64,000 nt of DNA from Thalassolituus alkanivorans (GCF_020447205.1 NZ_JAJAEL010000037.1:174731-238730), one strand, 5' to 3'; numbered from the stretch's first letter, positions 19,289-30,566 are shown. Notes: generated from the letters alone by a model not told the origin. Numbers and translations: made by a program.

Positions 19289-19311
19289 AACCCCGGCTCA
19301 GTGCCGGGTTT
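19289..19311 (+). promoter_or_regulatory. Hairpin in the infC-rpmI gap
   Basis: AACCCCGGC-TCAGT-GCCGGGTTT forms a stem with one bulged C. It could be a weak terminator or part of an mRNA structure through which L20 represses rpmI-rplT, as known in enterobacteria. The role here is inferred from position only. Confidence 0.35.
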
Positions 19312-19395
19312 ATGCGTTCTACCGACTGCTCATTATGGCAGGTGTTATACAGGGTCTTAGTTTCTGTATGCACCATAACCTTTTGGAGTAACACA

Positions 19396-19590
19396 ATGCC
19401 TAAAATCAAAACTAAGAGCGGCGCAGCCAAGCGCTTCAAGAAGACCGCGAACGGCTTCAAACACCGTTGTGCGTTCCGTAGTCACATCCTGACCAAAAAG
19501 AGCACCAAGCGTAAGCGTCATCTGCGCGGTATGTCTCAGGTTCACGCCTCTGACGTTAAGCTGGTAGCACGCATGCTGCCTAATCTTTAA
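19396..19590 (+). CDS. rpmI: Ribosomal protein L35
   Basis: A 64-residue basic ribosomal protein of the large subunit. It opens [20 protein letters not shown] and contains the conserved [16 protein letters not shown]. The ATG at 19396 is preceded by TTTTGGAGTAAC, a good ribosome site. Longer readings of this frame are spurious. It lies between infC and rplT in the standard order. Confidence 0.97.
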   Translation: MPKIKTKSGAAKRFKKTANGFKHRCAFRSHILTKKSTKRKRHLRGMSQVHASDVKLVARMLPNL

Positions 19591-19611
19591 TCGGTATTCA
19601 GGAGATAAACT

Positions 19612-19965
19612 ATGGCTCGTGTAAAACGTGGTGTGATCGCTCGTCGTCGTCACAAGAAAATTCTGAAGCAGGCTAAAGGTTATTACGGTGCGCGTAGCCG
19701 TGTATTCCGTGTAGCTAAACAAGCTGTGATCAAAGCTGGTCAGTATGCTTACCGCGACCGTCGTCAGCGTAAGCGTCAGTTCCGTCAGCTGTGGATCGCG
19801 CGTATCAACGCCGGTGCACGTATTAACGGTCTGTCTTACAGCAAGTTCATCAACGGCCTGAAAAAAGCCGCTGTTGAAATTGACCGTAAAGTACTGGCTG
19901 ATCTGGCGGTTAACGAAAAAGCAGCGTTTGCGGCTCTGGTTGAAAAAGCCAAGTCCAGCCTGTAA
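19612..19965 (+). CDS. rplT: Ribosomal protein L20
   Basis: A 117-residue large-subunit assembly protein and, in E. coli, autogenous repressor of this operon. The very basic N-terminal extension ([20 protein letters not shown]) and the globular C-terminal part ([20 protein letters not shown]) match the family. It starts 21 bp after the rpmI stop behind AGGAGA. Confidence 0.97.
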   Translation: MARVKRGVIARRRHKKILKQAKGYYGARSRVFRVAKQAVIKAGQYAYRDRRQRKRQFRQLWIARINAGARINGLSYSKFINGLKKAAVEIDRKVLADLAVNEKAAFAALVEKAKSSL

Positions 19966-19993
19966 TTTCACCGCTTAGCCGGAAAACGGTAAT

Positions 19994-20072
19994 GGTCAGT
20001 GTGTAAGCTCTGACCAACGCCTGCGAAATAGGGGATGAGCTTAGGTAATCTAGGTGATTCCCCTATTTTTTT
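19994..20072 (+). terminator. Terminator or attenuator region between rplT and pheS
   Basis: Two structures stand in series. A small hairpin GGTCAG...CTGACC (19994-20015) is followed by AATAGGGGA...TCCCCTATT (arms 20027-20035 and 20059-20067) with a T-run to 20072. The second has terminator form. No Phe-rich leader peptide precedes it, so E. coli-type pheM attenuation is not supported. Partial termination between the ribosomal and pheST genes is the simplest reading. Confidence 0.7.
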
Positions 20073-20092
20073 GTCAATCTGACGTCAATTGA

Positions 20093-21109
<1,017 letters not shown>

Positions 21110-21135
21110 TCGCTTATTACAGGATTTAGTACAAC

Positions 21136-23529
21136 ATGAAATTCAGCGAACAATGGTTACGCGAGTGGGTGCAGCCGGCTGTCAGCACTGAAGAACTGGC
21201 CGCCCAGGTAACGATGGCAGGCCTCGAAGTCGACGGCGTAGAAGCCGTTGCCGGTATGTTCTCCGGCGTTGTGGTGGGCCAGGTGGTCAGCCGCGAACAA
21301 CATCCGGATGCCGACAAGCTCAGCCTGTGTCAGGTGACCGACGGTAATGAAACCTTCCAGATTGTCTGTGGTGCGGCGAACGTCCGTACCGGCCTGAAGA
21401 TCCCGCTTGCGAAAATCGGCGCGGTGCTTCCTGGCGACTTTAAAATCAAAAAAGCCAAACTGCGCGGTGTCGAATCTTTCGGCATGTTGTGTGCCGAAGC
21501 CGAGCTGGGTATGGCCGAAAGCTCCGATGGTCTGATGGAATTACCGGAAGACGCACCGGTTGGCGCCGATTTCCGCGAATATATGAACCTCGACGATACC
21601 ATCATCGAAGTGGATCTGACCCCGAACCGCGCTGACTGCCTGAGTATGGCCGGTCTGGCACGTGAAGTGGGCGTACTGAACAAAGCCGATCTGACCGAGC
21701 TGGTCGTTAACGCTGTCGCGCCTGCTATCGACGATAAACCCGCCATCGAAGTATCGGCAGCCGAGCAGTGCCCGCGTTATCTGGGCCGTATCGTCAAAGG
21801 CGTGAACGTAAAAGCCGTTACCCCTTTGTGGATGGTGGAAAAACTGCGTCGTGGCGGTATCCGCTCCATTGATCCGGTAGTTGATGTTACCAACTACGTG
21901 ATGCTGGAGCTGGGTCAGCCGATGCACGCTTTCGATCTGAAACAGATTGACGGTGGCATCCGTGTACGCATGGCAGAGCAGGGCGAAAAACTGACGCTGC
22001 TTGATGGCCAGGACGTTGAACTGAACGCCGATACCCTGGTGATTGCCGACCACGCCAAACCGCTGGCCATTGCCGGCATTATGGGTGGTGAGCACTCCGG
22101 TGTGGCGGACGATACTCAGGATCTGCTGCTCGAAGCGGCTTTCTTTGCACCGCTGGCGATTGCCGGCCGTGCCCGTAACTATGGCCTGCATACCGATTCT
22201 TCCCACCGCTTTGAGCGTGGTGTCGATTACAACCTGGCGGCCAAAGCCATGGAGCGTGCGACAGCATTGCTGCTGGATATCTGCGGTGGTCAGCCCGGAC
22301 CTGTGGTGGAAGTGGCAAGTGAAGCGCATCTGCCAAAAGCGCCGACCATTCACCTGCGTCGTGCCCGTGCCGAGCTGATTCTGGGCCTGAAACTTGCCGA
22401 TAGCGAAATTGAAGACATCCTCACCCGTCTCGGTATGCAGCTGACGGCAACCGACGATGGTTGGGATGTGGTTGCACCAAGCTACCGCTTCGATATGGCG
22501 ATTGAATCCGACCTTATCGAAGAACTGGCCCGTATCTACGGTTACGAGCGTCTGCCGGTGCGTCTGCCAAGTGCGGCCTCGCCGCTGGCGCGCGTGGCTG
22601 AAAACCGCCTGAGCATGGGCGATCTGCGTCGTCATCTGGTGGCGCGCGGTTATCAGGAAGCCATTACCTACAGCTTTGTTGAACCTCAGCTGCAGAAATC
22701 CATGGACCCTGACCATGCACCGATTGCACTGCTGAACCCGATTTCGGCGGAAATGTCGGTAATGCGTACCGATCTGCTCGCCGGTCTGGTACAGGCGGTC
22801 AGCTACAACCTCAAACGTCAGCAGCCGCGTGTGCGTCTGTTTGAAACCGGCCTGCGCTTTGTGCCACAGGCCGATGGTCAGCTGGATCAGATTCCGACCC
22901 TGGCCTTCGCCCTGACCGGTAACCGCCTGCCGCAGTCCTGGGCTGATACCGATGCCGGCGTCGATTTCTTTGATGCCAAAGGCGATGTGGAATCTCTGCT
23001 GGCACGTACCGGTCAGCTGAGCCGCTACCGTTTTGTTGCGGCAAGCCATCCTGCACTGCATCCGGGCCAGACCGCTCGCATCGAAAAGCTCGACGCGGAC
23101 GGTCAGTGGCAGGAAGTTGGCGTAATGGGTGCGCTGCATCCGAGCCTGCAGAAGCCTCTGGGCGTTAAGCAGGCGCTGTATCTGGTGCAGCTGGATCTGG
23201 CGGCTGTGCGTGAGATTGCGATTCCGGATTTCTCCGAACTGTCGAAGTTCCCGGAAATGCGCCGCGATCTGGCTCTGGTGGTTGCTCAGGATGTACAGGT
23301 TGATCAGGTTTTACAGGCAATCCGTGCGAAAGCAGGGGATTACCTGACAAAGCTCAACCTGTTTGATGTGTATGTCGGCAAAGGCATTGATCCAGATAGA
23401 AAAAGTCTGGCTTTGGGGTTGACCTGGCAGCATCCTTCGCGCACATTAACTGATGAAGAAGTGAACGATTCTGTTTCATCAGTACTGGCTCATCTTGAAG
23501 AGAGTCTGGGAGCAACGCTAAGGGGTTAG
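21136..23529 (+). CDS. pheT: Phenylalanyl-tRNA synthetase beta subunit
   Basis: The partner of PheS that binds tRNA and edits Tyr-tRNA-Phe. Domain order over 797 residues: N-terminal [12 protein letters not shown], tRNA-binding OB-fold (about 40-150, with [12 protein letters not shown]), B3/B4 editing module, B5 domain, a catalytic-like core, and a C-terminal anticodon-binding FDX-ACB domain beginning near [17 protein letters not shown]. The length matches E. coli (795). A 532-codon open frame on the opposite strand is only its shadow. Confidence 0.97.
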   Translation: MKFSEQWLREWVQPAVSTEELAAQVTMAGLEVDGVEAVAGMFSGVVVGQVVSREQHPDADKLSLCQVTDGNETFQIVCGAANVRTGLKIPLAKIGAVLPGDFKIKKAKLRGVESFGMLCAEAELGMAESSDGLMELPEDAPVGADFREYMNLDDTIIEVDLTPNRADCLSMAGLAREVGVLNKADLTELVVNAVAPAIDDKPAIEVSAAEQCPRYLGRIVKGVNVKAVTPLWMVEKLRRGGIRSIDPVVDVTNYVMLELGQPMHAFDLKQIDGGIRVRMAEQGEKLTLLDGQDVELNADTLVIADHAKPLAIAGIMGGEHSGVADDTQDLLLEAAFFAPLAIAGRARNYGLHTDSSHRFERGVDYNLAAKAMERATALLLDICGGQPGPVVEVASEAHLPKAPTIHLRRARAELILGLKLADSEIEDILTRLGMQLTATDDGWDVVAPSYRFDMAIESDLIEELARIYGYERLPVRLPSAASPLARVAENRLSMGDLRRHLVARGYQEAITYSFVEPQLQKSMDPDHAPIALLNPISAEMSVMRTDLLAGLVQAVSYNLKRQQPRVRLFETGLRFVPQADGQLDQIPTLAFALTGNRLPQSWADTDAGVDFFDAKGDVESLLARTGQLSRYRFVAASHPALHPGQTARIEKLDADGQWQEVGVMGALHPSLQKPLGVKQALYLVQLDLAAVREIAIPDFSELSKFPEMRRDLALVVAQDVQVDQVLQAIRAKAGDYLTKLNLFDVYVGKGIDPDRKSLALGLTWQHPSRTLTDEEVNDSVSSVLAHLEESLGATLRG

Positions 23530-23530
23530 C

Positions 23531-23836
23531 ATGACCGCTTTGACCAAAGCAGAACTGGCAGAAAAACTGTTCGAAGATCTTGGTCTCAACAAGCGCGAGG
23601 CGAAAGATATGGTGGATCTCTTTTTTGATGAGATCCGCGATAGCTTAAGCCGTAATGAGCAGGTGAAGTTGTCGGGTTTCGGCAACTTCGACCTGCGTGA
23701 TAAGCGTCAACGGCCGGGTCGCAATCCAAAAACAGGCGAAGAAATCCCTATCTCCGCCCGTCGCGTTGTGACCTTTAAGCCGGGGCAAAAACTTAAGGTT
23801 CGGGTAGAGGCATATGCTGGAACCCAGCCACAATAA
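23531..23836 (+). CDS. ihfA: Integration host factor alpha subunit
   Basis: A DNA-bending nucleoid protein that pairs with IHF-beta. The 101 residues include the dimer body [19 protein letters not shown] and the beta-arm with [18 protein letters not shown], which inserts the conserved Pro into the minor groove. It begins one base after the pheT stop, in the order known from E. coli and Pseudomonas. The 3' end overlaps the next gene by 23 bp. Confidence 0.96.
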   Translation: MTALTKAELAEKLFEDLGLNKREAKDMVDLFFDEIRDSLSRNEQVKLSGFGNFDLRDKRQRPGRNPKTGEEIPISARRVVTFKPGQKLKVRVEAYAGTQPQ

Positions 23837-24182
23837 CGAACTCCCCCCCATTCCCGCCAAGCGCTATTTCACCATTGGTGAAGTGAGTGAATTGTGCGAT
23901 GTGAAACCTCATGTTCTGCGTTACTGGGAACAGGAATTTCCGCAACTCAGCCCGGTGAAACGCCGTGGCAACCGCCGTTATTACCAGCGTCAGGATGTGA
24001 TTCTTGTACGTGAAATCCGCGCTTTGCTCTATCACGAAGGCTACACCATCGGTGGTGCCCGCCAGCGTCTGAGTGAAGAGGGTGAATCCAATGCCGTGGC
24101 GATGGATCAGGCGCTCATCAAAAACATGATTGCCGAGCTTAAAGAACTGGCCGATTTACTTACCCCGGACAGCCATTCCTGA
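23814..24182 (+). CDS. MerR-family regulator downstream of ihfA
   Basis: A transcription factor of 122 residues with an N-terminal winged helix typical of MerR ([20 protein letters not shown], then WEQEFPQ) and a second HTH part ending in [18 protein letters not shown] short C-terminal helix ([15 protein letters not shown]) serves dimerisation. No Cys cluster for metal sensing is present. The ATG lies inside ihfA (23-bp overlap), implying coupled translation. This gene position is conserved in Pseudomonas-like genomes. The target is unknown. Confidence 0.9.
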   Translation: MLEPSHNNELPPIPAKRYFTIGEVSELCDVKPHVLRYWEQEFPQLSPVKRRGNRRYYQRQDVILVREIRALLYHEGYTIGGARQRLSEEGESNAVAMDQALIKNMIAELKELADLLTPDSHS

Positions 24183-24215
24183 GCCTCCCGTACCGGCTTG
24201 CATTCTAAAAAAATC

Positions 24216-24243
24216 TTTAACTTTTCAGTGGCTTAAGTATACT
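24216..24243 (+). promoter_or_regulatory. Promoter of tRNA-Pro
   Basis: TTTAAC (24216-24221), 16-bp spacer, TATACT (24238-24243). The tRNA begins about 46 bp downstream, implying a short 5' leader. Confidence 0.6.
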
Positions 24244-24288
24244 TGAACGCGTTCATAAGCGGCTTTTCAGCTTGTTTCTGAACATGTG

Positions 24289-24366
<78 letters not shown>

Positions 24367-24383
24367 ATTTTCAGAATTCCTAT

Positions 24384-24416
24384 AAAAAGGCCAGTCAGCG
24401 ATGATTGGCCTTTTTT
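24384..24416 (+). terminator. Terminator after tRNA-Pro
   Basis: AAAAAGGCCAGTCA-GCGA-TGATTGGCCTTTTTT, with one G-T pair. It can also serve the convergent permease gene ending at 24468. Confidence 0.88.
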
Positions 24417-24467
24417 GTTTTTATTGCACTGAACAGCGCTTAATAATAAATCTTTTTTATCCCGCTT

Positions 24468-25664
24468 TTATTCATCCCTCAGCGCCTCAATCGGACTTAA
24501 TTTAGCCGCCTGCCACGCCGGGCCCATGCCGGCCATTAAGCCAATCAGGGCGGAAAAAATCAGGGAAATTATCAGGTACAGCGGGCTGGGTTGTATCGGG
24601 AAATCCGGCATTATTAAACCAGTGATGGCGAGCAGGGCGAGGGCGCCAAACATGCCGGCGAGGGCGCCAATAACCGATAATAAAACGGCTTCGCCAAGAA
24701 ACAGGCTGAGCAGTTGCCGGCGGGAAATGCCAATGGCGCGCAGCAGACCAATTTCCGGCGTTCGCTCGCGTACATTGGTGGTCATGATGGTGAAAATGCC
24801 GACGCCGCCGACCAGTAATGAGATGGAGCCGAGCGCGGCAACGCCCATGGTCAGCACCGACAGAATGCTGTTCAGGCTTTCCAGCATTTCGTCCTGGGTG
24901 ACGATGGTAAAGTCTTCCTGGCCGTGGCGCTCAATCAGCCGTTTGCGCACAATGTCGCGCATATTTTCTGAGGTGGTGGCGGCGGAGAACACCACGTCCA
25001 CTTCCATTAATCCTTCGCGGTTAAACAGCGTGAGTGCGCGGTCGGCGGGAATGTAGACCATGTCGTCGAGGTCAAAGCCGAGCATGCTGCCTTTGGGTTT
25101 CATCACACCAATTACGCGGAAGCGCTGACCACCAACGCGGATAAACTGCCCCAGCGCATTGCTGCCTTTAAATAATTCCTGCCAGACCTTATGGCCAAGC
25201 ACGACAAAGGCGCGCGAATTACCGCCCTGGGCTTCCGGCAGAAAGCGCCCGCTGGCCAGCGGAAAATCCCAGGCCTGCACCATGCTGGGTGTGGTGCCAT
25301 AGATATCGGTGTTGCGTACCCGTTCACCAAATTCAATCGGGCCGGTGCCCTGTACGCTGGCGACCACATGCTCGGCGTAGGGCAGGTTAATCAGGCTGCG
25401 GTAATCTTCCATGGTCAGCAGGCGTACCGAGTTGAGTACTCCGCCCATACCGGAGGTGTCGTTCTTACCCGGACTGACGGCAATAATGCGGGTGCCGAAC
25501 TGCGAGAAGTTATCCATCACATACATGCGTACGCCTTCGCCCAGCGAGGTCAGCAGGGTCACGGCGGCAATACCGATGGCGATGCCCAACGCGGTGAGCA
25601 GGCTTTTCAACGGGTTGTAACGCACTGAGGAAAACACCAGATGTAACCAGTCAGCACTGTGCAT
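24468..25664 (-). CDS. MacB-type ABC transporter permease (second of two)
   Basis: A FtsX/MacB-fold permease of an ABC exporter. The ATG at 25664 is preceded by AGGAGG and gives MHSADWLHLVFSSVRYNPLK (398 residues). The frame stays open 60 codons further upstream, but that part overlaps the preceding gene and is not protein-like. The layout is typical: one N-terminal membrane helix (LLTALGIAIGIAAVTLLTSLG), a large periplasmic domain (about 55-270), then three C-terminal helices with NVRERTPEIGLLRAIG at the coupling interface. It lacks a fused ATPase. It is the last gene of a four-gene exporter operon and starts 8 bp after the sister permease. Confidence 0.9.
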   Translation of the reverse strand: MHSADWLHLVFSSVRYNPLKSLLTALGIAIGIAAVTLLTSLGEGVRMYVMDNFSQFGTRIIAVSPGKNDTSGMGGVLNSVRLLTMEDYRSLINLPYAEHVVASVQGTGPIEFGERVRNTDIYGTTPSMVQAWDFPLASGRFLPEAQGGNSRAFVVLGHKVWQELFKGSNALGQFIRVGGQRFRVIGVMKPKGSMLGFDLDDMVYIPADRALTLFNREGLMEVDVVFSAATTSENMRDIVRKRLIERHGQEDFTIVTQDEMLESLNSILSVLTMGVAALGSISLLVGGVGIFTIMTTNVRERTPEIGLLRAIGISRRQLLSLFLGEAVLLSVIGALAGMFGALALLAITGLIMPDFPIQPSPLYLIISLIFSALIGLMAGMGPAWQAAKLSPIEALRDE

Positions 25665-25672
25665 TGGGCCTC

Positions 25673-26890
25673 CTATTTGCCGTTCTGATGTTGCAGGGCG
25701 GTTACCGGTGCCATATGAGCGGCGCGGCTGGCGGGAATCCAGGAAAACAGAAAGCCGCAGCCTACGGCGATAGCGCCCGCGGCGGCCGTCGCCCAGAGCG
25801 GTGCGGCAAAGGGAATTTCCGGATACTGCATGCGTACCAGCCATAACAGAATTTCTGCCAGCAGGGTGCCAAGCAGGGCGCCAAACAACGACAGCATCAC
25901 CGCTTCGGTTACGAACAGCTGGCGTACTTCGCGGCTGGACGCCCCCAGCGCTTTCAGCAGGCCGATTTCGGCGGTGCGCTGCGATACGGTAATTAACGTC
26001 ATATTCATAATCAGTACGCCGGCGACAAACAGGCTGATGGCGCCGATACCGGCAATGGCAAAGGTCAGCACCGAGAGAATGCTGTCGAAGGCTTTCAGCA
26101 GGGAGTCGGGAGTAATCAGGGTGACGTCGAGCTGGCCGTCATGGCGCTCGCGCATAATGTCTTCGATCTGGCGGCTTAACACGCCCATGCCCATCGCCGA
26201 GCGCACATCAATCATCACCCGGAACACGCCTTCGGTATTAAACAGCTGCATACTGCTGGCCACCGGCATGATCAGCGCTTCGCTCATGTTCATGCCGAGG
26301 CCGGTGCCGGTATCGGCCAGAATACCAATCACCCGGCAGCGGTAAGTGTCGATGCCAACCCACTGGCCAAGTGCCGGTTCGGCAGCAAACAGTTCCTGTT
26401 TTAATGTGGTGCCGATAACACAGACCGGGCTTGGCTGATCGAGGGGCAGGTCAGGCAGAATCTGGCCGCGCGCCAGCTGAATATGGCGGATATCAAAGAA
26501 AGCATTGTTGGTGCCCAGCACCAGAGTTTCGCGGCTGCGTGCGCCGCGTGATATTTCGGCATTACCGACCACCAGGGGCGCAATGCGTTCCACTTCGGGC
26601 AGGCGCAACAGGCTCTGGGCATCCTGCAGGGTAATATCGCGGGTGCCTTCGCCGGTCATGGGGGGCATACCGCCGGAGGTTTCTTTGCGCCCCGGCAGCA
26701 TAATCAGAATATCTTTTCCCAGTACCGAAAACTCGCCCAGCACATACTGGCGCGCGCCTTCACCGAGGCCGGTTAACAGCACTACCGCGAGCACACCAAT
26801 CGACATCGCAATCAGCTGCATCAGCGTGCGGAAACGCTGGCGCAGCAGGGCGCGGATGCTGAAATTAAGCTGGTCGCGGGTGCGGATCAT
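25673..26890 (-). CDS. MacB-type ABC transporter permease (first of two)
   Basis: 405 residues with the same fold as its downstream neighbour: an N-terminal helix (LMQLIAMSIGVLAVVLLTGLG), a periplasmic MacB_PCD-like domain, and three C-terminal helices with SQRTAEIGLLKALGASSREV. The two permeases share architecture but differ in sequence, so they probably form a heterodimer served by the ATPase encoded next door. The start overlaps the ATPase stop by 4 bp. Confidence 0.9.
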   Translation of the reverse strand: MIRTRDQLNFSIRALLRQRFRTLMQLIAMSIGVLAVVLLTGLGEGARQYVLGEFSVLGKDILIMLPGRKETSGGMPPMTGEGTRDITLQDAQSLLRLPEVERIAPLVVGNAEISRGARSRETLVLGTNNAFFDIRHIQLARGQILPDLPLDQPSPVCVIGTTLKQELFAAEPALGQWVGIDTYRCRVIGILADTGTGLGMNMSEALIMPVASSMQLFNTEGVFRVMIDVRSAMGMGVLSRQIEDIMRERHDGQLDVTLITPDSLLKAFDSILSVLTFAIAGIGAISLFVAGVLIMNMTLITVSQRTAEIGLLKALGASSREVRQLFVTEAVMLSLFGALLGTLLAEILLWLVRMQYPEIPFAAPLWATAAAGAIAVGCGFLFSWIPASRAAHMAPVTALQHQNGK

Positions 26891-27657
26891 GGCGCGTCGC
26901 TCTGATCTGTACGGCTTTGAGCGTCTGAAGAAGACGTGCGGTCATCGCTTACGATCACGCCATCCACCATGCGGATACGGCGGCTGGCGCGGCGGCCCAG
27001 ATCGGCGTCGTGGGTAACCACAATTAAGGTAATGCCGTCGGCATTCAGCTCTTCCAGCAGTTGTACAACTTCAGCACCGGATTGGCTATCGAGGTTGCCG
27101 GTTGGTTCATCAGCGAGCAGCAGGCGCGGTTTCATAATAATGGCGCGGCCAATGGCCACCCGCTGACGCTGGCCGCCGGATAACTGATTGGGTAAATGCC
27201 CGGCGCGACTACCAAGGCCCAGACGCTCAATCACCGGTGCCAGCCGGCGTTTGCGTTCTGCCGGAGCAATACCGGCCAGAATTAACGGCAGCTCGATATT
27301 TTCGCTGGCACTTAAACGCGGAATTAAATGGTACGACTGAAAAACAAAGCCGATGTGACTGCGGCGATAAACTGCGCGCTGTTCTTCACTCATGGGCACG
27401 GTATCGGCACCGTTCAGCCAGTACTGACCGTTATCCGGTACATCCAGCAGGCCGAGCATATTCAGCAGGGTAGATTTACCGGAACCGGATGGCCCCATCA
27501 CCGATAAATACTCACCGGCCTGAATGCTCAGGCCAATATTATTCAGCGCGTGTACCGGCTCATCACCGAGCAGGAAGGTTTTATTCACCCCCTGCACGCG
27601 GATCAGGGCATCGGCTGCGGGATTTATGCCAGCCGCTTTCATGGCAGCCTCTTTCAT
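26887..27657 (-). CDS. ABC transporter ATPase, LolD/MacB type
   Basis: Powers the exporter formed with the two downstream permeases. The 256 residues carry Walker A GPSGSGKST (55-63), Q-loop FVFQSYHLIP, signature LSGGQRQRVA (159-168), Walker B LLADEPTG (180-187) and switch His in VVTHD. The ATG at 27657 overlaps the adaptor stop by 4 bp. A second ATG at 27642 has a better-spaced GAGG and may be used. The C-terminus is Ser/Asp-rich and probably disordered. Confidence 0.93.
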   Translation of the reverse strand: MKEAAMKAAGINPAADALIRVQGVNKTFLLGDEPVHALNNIGLSIQAGEYLSVMGPSGSGKSTLLNMLGLLDVPDNGQYWLNGADTVPMSEEQRAVYRRSHIGFVFQSYHLIPRLSASENIELPLILAGIAPAERKRRLAPVIERLGLGSRAGHLPNQLSGGQRQRVAIGRAIIMKPRLLLADEPTGNLDSQSGAEVVQLLEELNADGITLIVVTHDADLGRRASRRIRMVDGVIVSDDRTSSSDAQSRTDQSDAP

Positions 27658-28823
27658 GGCTTGGCAGCCTTGTCAGTGTGCAGCGCATCCATGTCATTTA
27701 ATACACGCACTTCGGCACCATCGACCGCCGCCGGATTATCAAGCGATAGCAACACCGGCTGGTCAGCGTCTAAGCCTTCTTTTACTTCGGTCCAGGTCCA
27801 GTTACTCAGGCCCAGAGTCAGCGCTTTTTTCTGCAGGGTTTTACCGTCAGCGGCCAGGGTCAGCACATGATTACCTTCCAGCAACGCTTCGCTGGGTATA
27901 CGCAGGGTCTGTTCACTGGTGGCGGTAATCACTTCAATATCGGCGCTGTAACCAACCAGCAGCTGCACATCGTCGGGCAGGGCATTTAAGGTGACATCCA
28001 CATTCACGGTGCGTGCCTGTTTTTCTTTATCTTCCACGTAAGGGGCAATGCGGCTGACCTTGCCGGTAAAGGCCTGATCGCGGAAGGCATCGAGCGTAAC
28101 CCGTGCATCCATACCGACGCGGATGACTGAGGCGTCCACTTCGTCGATTGGTGCGCGCACATACAGGCAGCGCTCGTCGATCAGATCAATGGCGGGTGGT
28201 GTGGCAACACCTGGCGGAGAAGGGGTGGCGTATTCGCCGACTTCGCCATTCACTTCGGCAACAATACCGGCGAACGGCGCGCGCAATTGTGTCTGCGCCA
28301 AACGTGCCTGCTGCACCGCCACGCTGGCTTTGGCATTCTGCACCTGGGCTTCATTCTGCTGGCAGCTTAAACGGGTAATTTCGGCACTGGTTTCTACCCG
28401 GTCGAGCTGTTCGGCCGAGGCCAACTGCTTTTTGAATAATTCACGCTGGCGTTTTACTTCGCGCTCATCGGCCTGAGCCTGGCGGCAGGCGGAGGCTTTA
28501 TTTAATTCCGCCATGCGCACCTGTGCCTTGCTTTGCTCCAGCGCGGCTTTTAAATCGTCGTTCCATAATTCCAGCAATAACGCGCCGGCTTCGACTTTAT
28601 CGCCCTGATCAACGTATAAATGATTCACCTGGCCGCCCAGCGCCAGAGACAGGCGGGAGCGCTGACAGGCCTTAATCGTGCCGGAGCGGGTATTGGACAC
28701 CAGTGCTTCGACCAGTCCCGGAGCGGCCTGGCTCATGCGTACTTCAATGGGTTTGGCCGGGCGCAGCATAAAAGCAGCAATTAAAGCGGCAAGAACGCCA
28801 GCGGATATCAGCAGTTTTTTCAC
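27654..28823 (-). CDS. MacA/HlyD-type periplasmic adaptor
   Basis: A membrane-fusion subunit linking the inner-membrane ABC exporter to an outer-membrane channel, which is not encoded here. The 389 residues have an N-terminal anchor (LISAGVLAALIAAFML), split biotinyl-lipoyl halves (LALGGQVNHLYVDQGDKVEA and the later LRAPFAGIVAEVNGEVGE), an alpha-helical hairpin between them, and a beta-barrel domain. An unusual feature is four Cys residues (54, 113, 164 and 245 approximately). It is the first gene of the operon. The substrate is unknown; peptides, siderophores and lipoproteins are all precedented. Confidence 0.88.
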   Translation of the reverse strand: MKKLLISAGVLAALIAAFMLRPAKPIEVRMSQAAPGLVEALVSNTRSGTIKACQRSRLSLALGGQVNHLYVDQGDKVEAGALLLELWNDDLKAALEQSKAQVRMAELNKASACRQAQADEREVKRQRELFKKQLASAEQLDRVETSAEITRLSCQQNEAQVQNAKASVAVQQARLAQTQLRAPFAGIVAEVNGEVGEYATPSPPGVATPPAIDLIDERCLYVRAPIDEVDASVIRVGMDARVTLDAFRDQAFTGKVSRIAPYVEDKEKQARTVNVDVTLNALPDDVQLLVGYSADIEVITATSEQTLRIPSEALLEGNHVLTLAADGKTLQKKALTLGLSNWTWTEVKEGLDADQPVLLSLDNPAAVDGAEVRVLNDMDALHTDKAAKP

Positions 28824-29047
28824 GGTATAACGTCCTGTTGCGGCAGCTGAGGAGTTACCTTAGAGCTTTTTCATATGCTTGCCCAGTGATATAAGTCATA
28901 GGATTATTCGTGCTGCTGCAACACAATTCCTTTTTTATCGGGCACCATCAGTTCAGCTCGGGTTCACGCTCTGTCATTGTCATGCCCATATTGTCATGCT
29001 CATTGTTACCGTTATTATTTATCACCGATATTCCGCCCGGAGCCCCT

Positions 29048-30382
29048 ATGAAATTACCCCACTGGTTCAGCGTACGCAGCCAAGGCAAAGCGCTGGGGCT
29101 CCCTGAGCTGATCGCCATTGCTCTGGGCGGTATGGTGGGTGGTGGCATTTTTACCATTCTCGGTATTTCCGTTGCTCTGATCGGCCCCTATACGCCTCTG
29201 GCGATTATGGCCGGCGGTATAATCGCCGCGCTGGCCGCTTATTCTTACGTAAAACTGGGCGTGTACTACCGCGATGAAGGCGCGACCTATGGCTTTTTTA
29301 AACGTACCTTTCCCAACTCGCCACTGGCCGCCGCGCTGATTGGCTGGTATGTGATTTTCGGTTATATCAGCACCATTGCCCTCTATGCCTACACCTTTTC
29401 TTCCTATGCCTTAAGCGGCACCGGCTTTGCTGGTAATGACGATCTGCGTAAAGCCGTGGCTTGTGGAGTGATTGCACTCTTCACTCTGGTTAATGTCTGG
29501 AGTGTGCGCGGCATGGGTAAAATCGAAGACATTATGGTGTACAGCAAACTGGCTTTATTGCTGCTGATTGCCGTGATTTTACTGCTGCACCGCGAAAGCA
29601 GCCTGACTGAACTGCTCGTGCATCCGGAGATTGAATTCTCCTGGCTCAATATTCTTACCGTTGCGGCCGTTACCTTTGTGGCTTACGAAGGCTTTCAGCT
29701 GGTGATTAATGCGGTAAAAGAAATGGAAAACCCCGATAAAAATATTCCGCGCGCAATTTACAGCGCCATCGTTATTGCCATCATTTTGTACGTGGTAATC
29801 GCTGTGGCCGCCATTCTCGCCATTCCTGCCGCCGATATTATCGCCAACGAAGAATACGCACTGGCCGCCGGAGCCGGAAAAATACTCGGCCATATCGGCG
29901 CCGATATTGTGGTACTGGGGGCAGTTCTGGCAACCAGCAGTGCCATTAACGGCACCTTATTCGGAGCCTCACGCCAGGTGGCGGTGATTGCCGGTGATGG
30001 CTTCTTCCCTAAAAGTCTGGAAAAACGCAGCAATAATATACCGGTGGCGGCCATCGCCATGATGGCGGTATTAGCGATGGCGCTGATTCTGGCCGGTGGC
30101 TTAAAAGTAATACTCGAATTCGGCAGCGTTACCTTCTTACTGGTGTCATTGTTAATGGCCATCGCCAACTTCCGCATCCGCAAGCTGACCGACTCATCGC
30201 TGTTTATTACCCTGTTATCCATTATTGGTCTGGCTATCGGTGGCGGCCTGATTCTGCATTTTGAATACACCGAAAACCCTGAACAACTGATCTTTATGCT
30301 GGTGCTGTATGGCTTGTTAACGCTGGGTGCTCTGGTGTTTGCGCGGGTGAATGCGGTGCGCGGTTATAACAGCAATCCATAG
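29048..30382 (+). CDS. APC-superfamily amino-acid permease
   Basis: A 12-helix inner-membrane transporter of 444 residues. The first helix has the APC hallmark ELIAIALGGMVGGGIF with the Gly-rich unwound segment. A second conserved part is FVAYEGFQLVINAVKEM. The ATG at 29048, behind GGAG, is preferred. The frame continues to a GTG at 28910, but those 46 residues do not resemble APC N-termini. It is divergent from the exporter operon, with a possible promoter TTTTCA-16-TATAAG (28868-28895). The substrate is unknown. Confidence 0.85.
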   Translation: MKLPHWFSVRSQGKALGLPELIAIALGGMVGGGIFTILGISVALIGPYTPLAIMAGGIIAALAAYSYVKLGVYYRDEGATYGFFKRTFPNSPLAAALIGWYVIFGYISTIALYAYTFSSYALSGTGFAGNDDLRKAVACGVIALFTLVNVWSVRGMGKIEDIMVYSKLALLLLIAVILLLHRESSLTELLVHPEIEFSWLNILTVAAVTFVAYEGFQLVINAVKEMENPDKNIPRAIYSAIVIAIILYVVIAVAAILAIPAADIIANEEYALAAGAGKILGHIGADIVVLGAVLATSSAINGTLFGASRQVAVIAGDGFFPKSLEKRSNNIPVAAIAMMAVLAMALILAGGLKVILEFGSVTFLLVSLLMAIANFRIRKLTDSSLFITLLSIIGLAIGGGLILHFEYTENPEQLIFMLVLYGLLTLGALVFARVNAVRGYNSNP

Positions 30383-30566
30383 CTGCGATGCCTGTAGAGG
30401 AGTGGCTTATTCGCGCTTGCTCGTTTTTCAGGCCGGTGTTAGCTTATTTGATATTCAAATCAACAGTTTGTGGATTTGGCTTGTAAATTTACGTGCAAGG
30501 CCTGACTACCGCCGCTAATAAATACGCATGCACGTTAATAGATTGTTATGTGAATGGAGATCTATA

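Noticed and set aside
21541-23139. 532-codon open frame antisense to pheT
   Set aside because: Lies wholly inside the well-conserved pheT, has no recognisable domain, and is rich in His, Gln and Thr as expected for a reverse-strand shadow of a biased gene.
25665-25844. Long N-terminal extension of the last permease
   Set aside because: It overlaps the upstream permease, is Arg-rich and not membrane-like, while an ATG behind AGGAGG at 25664 gives the normal start.
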